Assembly (NCBI GenBank): GCA_003646355.1
Contig: QNFO01000028.1
Span: 1-9,261 of the forward strand
Direction of reading: 5' to 3'
DNA from: Gammaproteobacteria bacterium
Lineage (GTDB): Bacteria; Pseudomonadota; Gammaproteobacteria; Pseudomonadales; Porticoccaceae
DNA: 9,261 nt
In this document: positions 7,295 to 9,261 of the stretch, piece after piece
Position numbering within the stretch: position 1 is the first letter of the stretch
How the letters are laid out: each line of letters opens with the position of its first letter
Notes under the pieces: generated by a model
What the model was told of the DNA's origin: nothing
The model's database searches: none
Seen by the model: the letters and a program-made list of their open reading frames with translations, nothing else
Position numbers and translations under genes: made by a program

Positions 7295-7522
7295 TTAGTT
7301 TTGCCTTGGTTTTTCGCCGCCACGGCTTACTTTGACAGCACAAGGTCTCGCTTGTTTATCTGTCGAGGTGCTGTAGCTTACAGGCTGATTGATTTGAGGC
7401 TTTTTCTGTCGATTAGTGAATGCGGTGATATGGACGAAAATTCTTTTTCCGCCATCATCGGGCGTGATAAACCCAAAGCTTTTGTCATGATTCCATGAGG
7501 CTATTTTTCCTTTGGTTCGCAT
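7295..7522 (-). CDS. Cold-shock-domain protein (75 aa), N-terminal half of the split CSD-DUF1294 gene
   Basis: This 75 aa product is a nucleic-acid-binding OB-fold of the cold-shock type. It carries an RNP1-like KSFGFI (Ser replacing the usual second Gly) and an RNP2-like IFVH, within the opening MRTKGKIASWN and the stretch ITPDDGGKR. Its tail is basic (SRGGEKPRQN). It is about CspA length, so it could fold and act alone as an RNA chaperone, although it appears to be the front of a longer membrane protein. ATG 7522 has a good SD: the minus strand reads AAAGGAATGCG directly before the start. It starts 17 nt after the dxs stop on the same strand, so it probably shares the dxs transcript. Confidence 0.85.
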   Translation of the reverse strand: MRTKGKIASWNHDKSFGFITPDDGGKRIFVHITAFTNRQKKPQINQPVSYSTSTDKQARPCAVKVSRGGEKPRQN

Positions 7523-7539
7523 CGCATTCCTTTAAACCA

Positions 7540-9261
7540 TTAGCTCTGTATTTTCAGCAGTCGCTCTTTAATCCGTTCGCTAATAGTTTCAGCATCAAGG
7601 CCCGCTGTGACGATTTGTGCATCGTGTGTGGCGTGATCGATAAACACATCTGGCAAGCCGAGGTGCAGTACGGCAACGACAATTCCCTGCTGAGCAAAAT
7701 ATTCACTGACACCGGCACCTGCGCCGCCGGCGATGGCATTTTCTTCCAGGGTGACGATAAGTCTGTGATCAGCAGCTAGTTGGTCGAGCAGCTCGGTGTC
7801 GAGAGGTTTGATAAAACGCATGTCAGCGACACTGGTATCGAGTTCTTCGCCAACGCTGAGTGCCGTCGGCAGTAGCGCACCAAAATTAAGAATGGCAACT
7901 TGCTGGCCCTGGCGACTCAACCTGCCTTTGCCAATGGGCAGGGCTGTCATTGCCTGTTCAATATTGACGCCCGGCCCGGTGCCTCGCGGGTAGCGCACGG
8001 CGGCGGGACCTGGGTGCATATAGCCGGTGTAGAGCATTTGCCGGGCTTCGTTTTCATCGGCGGGCGCCATAATTACCATGTTGGGAATACAGCGCATAAA
8101 GCTGATATCAAAGCTGCCGGCATGGGTGGCGCCGTCTTCACCGACCAGGCCGGCGCGGTCGATGGCAAACAAGACGTCAAGGTTCTGTAGCGCGACGTCG
8201 TGAATTAACTGGTCGTAGGCGCGCTGTAAAAAGGTCGAATAAATAGCGACGACAGGCTTTTTCCCCTCGCAGGCAATACCGGCGGCAAGGGTAACGGCGT
8301 GCTGCTCGGCGATGGCGACATCGTGAAATTGTTGGGGAAAGCGCTCGGCAAATTCGACCATGCCCGAGCCTTCACTCATCGCCGGGGTAATGGCGACCAG
8401 TTCGGGGTGGTCGCTTGCCATATCGCACAGCCAGTCACCGAAAATCTGCTGGTATTTTGGCAGTTTCGGCGTGGGGCTTTTTTGCGGAGCAGGTGTTTCG
8501 TCGCTGGGCGTGGGGATCTTATTCAGCGCGTGATAGGTAATAGGATCTGCTTCAGCGGGCAGAAAGCCTTTGCCTTTCTGGGTGGCGACGTGGAGCAGCA
8601 CCGGCCCGGTGACCTGCTTGAGGTTTTCCAGCGTGTGCACTAGCAGGGGAATATTGTGGCCGTCAATGGGGCCAATATAGGTAAAGCCAAGCTCTTCAAA
8701 AACGATGCCGGGAGCGACCAGTGCTTTCAAGAGTTCTTCCGTTTTACGGATAATACCGGAGGTCGAAGGGAAGGCTTTTAACAGGGTTTTGGTGCTTTCG
8801 CGAAACAGGTTGTAGAGCTTGCTCGACCACAGTTTGGAAAAGTAAGTGGCTAGCCCGCCGACACTTTTTGAGATCGACATGTTGTTGTCGTTGAGCACTA
8901 CCAGCATATTGAGGTCGACATGGGCAATGTGGTTGAGGGCCTCGAAGGCCATGCCCGCCGTCATGGCGCCATCGCCAATCACGGCGACACAACGACGCTC
9001 GGTTTGATCCAAAGCAGAGCCAATGGCCATGCCCAGAGCAGCGCTTAAAGAGGTACTGGAGTGGCCAACACCAAAGGGGTCGTACTCACTTTCTTCCCGG
9101 TTGGGAAAGCCGGCGAGGCCATCGCGATGGCGAATGGTGAGTAGTTCTTCACGTCTGCCAGTGAGGATTTTATGGGGATAGGTCTGGTGGCCCACATCCC
9201 ACACGAGTCTGTCATCGGGGGTGTTAAAGGCGTAGTGCAGGGCGACGGTGAGTTCGACGAC
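7540..9261 (-). CDS. dxs: 1-deoxy-D-xylulose-5-phosphate synthase, 5' end outside window
   Basis: DXS condenses pyruvate with glyceraldehyde 3-phosphate to 1-deoxy-D-xylulose 5-phosphate, the first step of the MEP isoprenoid pathway; it uses thiamine diphosphate and DXP also feeds thiamine and pyridoxal synthesis. The window holds 573 codons plus stop. The frame runs off the end at 9261 with [10 protein letters not shown], equivalent to about residue 56 of E. coli DXS, so roughly 55 N-terminal residues including the SGH catalytic His are missing. [16 protein letters not shown] follows. The ThDP motif is GDGAM (8962-8976) to NDNN (8881-8892). The cofactor-activating Glu is in AEQHAVT (codon 8305-8307). 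[15 protein letters not shown] and RYPRG complete the transketolase-like middle and C-terminal domains. The GTG at 9204 is internal. It is transcribed toward the helicase gene, and the CSD-DUF1294 gene starts 17 nt downstream. Confidence 0.98.
   Translation of the reverse strand, partial: VVELTVALHYAFNTPDDRLVWDVGHQTYPHKILTGRREELLTIRHRDGLAGFPNREESEYDPFGVGHSSTSLSAALGMAIGSALDQTERRCVAVIGDGAMTAGMAFEALNHIAHVDLNMLVVLNDNNMSISKSVGGLATYFSKLWSSKLYNLFRESTKTLLKAFPSTSGIIRKTEELLKALVAPGIVFEELGFTYIGPIDGHNIPLLVHTLENLKQVTGPVLLHVATQKGKGFLPAEADPITYHALNKIPTPSDETPAPQKSPTPKLPKYQQIFGDWLCDMASDHPELVAITPAMSEGSGMVEFAERFPQQFHDVAIAEQHAVTLAAGIACEGKKPVVAIYSTFLQRAYDQLIHDVALQNLDVLFAIDRAGLVGEDGATHAGSFDISFMRCIPNMVIMAPADENEARQMLYTGYMHPGPAAVRYPRGTGPGVNIEQAMTALPIGKGRLSRQGQQVAILNFGALLPTALSVGEELDTSVADMRFIKPLDTELLDQLAADHRLIVTLEENAIAGGAGAGVSEYFAQQGIVVAVLHLGLPDVFIDHATHDAQIVTAGLDAETISERIKERLLKIQS

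Larger units (their letters stand above)
6908..7522 (-). pseudogene. Cold-shock-domain / DUF1294 membrane protein gene interrupted by an in-frame TAA
   Basis: Read on the minus strand, 7522 to 6908 is one frame of 205 codons with one internal stop (TAA at 7297-7295) before the final TAA at 6910-6908. The part before the stop is an N-terminal cold-shock domain. The part after it reads through a basic linker, a hydrophobic segment (TATICAALFLIIVAISTLA), a second one (PFLVLPLYLLASMLTFVVYA), the DUF1294 signature (DKSAAKRGAWRTPE, GWPGALIAQ, RHK) and a last membrane segment (FRLVFCLTVIINIGLFIWL). A CSD followed by DUF1294 is a familiar fusion in Proteobacteria, so the halves belong to one ancestral gene. 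The TAA sits in the linker and both sides share one frame, so this is a point nonsense change, not a frameshift. The 40 codons from the stop to ATG 7174 contain no ATG, GTG or TTG. Alternatives are a sequencing error, stop read-through, or two functioning products. Confidence 0.75.

Noticed and set aside
7032..7343. 103-codon minus-strand frame spanning the CSD-DUF1294 break, as evidence of a frameshifted gene
   Set aside because: It is in a different frame from both domains and has no family features. The two domains share one frame, so no frameshift is needed.
1..9261. Mobile elements, CRISPR arrays, tRNA/rRNA genes, phage or defence islands
   Set aside because: No transposase or integrase motifs, no regularly spaced repeats, and no RNA-gene signatures were seen on either strand. 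The gene content is housekeeping.

Overview
The window looks like chromosomal housekeeping DNA from a Gammaproteobacterium, probably a marine or Cellvibrionales-like lineage. The grounds are an enterobacterial-type exonuclease I and DinG, a proline-hinged OmpA-family porin, a cold-shock/DUF1294 gene behind dxs, and moderate GC content. No 16S gene or other lineage marker is present, so the placement is an inference from protein resemblance recalled from memory.

Layout. The plus strand carries, in order: the 3' part of an OmpA-family outer-membrane protein closed by a strong intrinsic terminator (to 734); sbcB (exonuclease I, 858-2297); pyrB (aspartate carbamoyltransferase, 2395-3414 with the preferred start); a PlsC-type acyltransferase (3411-4619) whose ATG overlaps the pyrB stop; and a DinG-family iron-sulfur helicase (to 6870). 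The minus strand carries, converging on the helicase gene, dxs (5' end beyond the window) followed after 17 nt by a cold-shock-domain/DUF1294 membrane-protein gene. No gene-free stretch exceeds 300 bases; the longest are 690-857 and 4620-4776, and part of the latter is probably the true N-terminus of the helicase.

How the genes relate. sbcB, pyrB, the acyltransferase and dinG are co-oriented, and no convincing terminator is visible between them, so they could share transcripts. Their functions (3'-5' ssDNA degradation, pyrimidine synthesis, phospholipid acylation, R-loop/replication-conflict unwinding) do not form one obvious pathway. dxs makes the isoprenoid precursor DXP, and the downstream fusion gene probably rides on its transcript.

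I do not see a new defence, mobile or RNA-based system here. The observations most worth following are gene-structure anomalies: a CSD-DUF1294 gene cut in its linker by a single in-frame TAA; a helicase whose conserved N-terminus lies upstream of the first ATG and seems to begin at an ATT codon; and a pyrB leader made of two kinds of short tandem repeat plus a tiny ORF that overlaps the likely GTG start.
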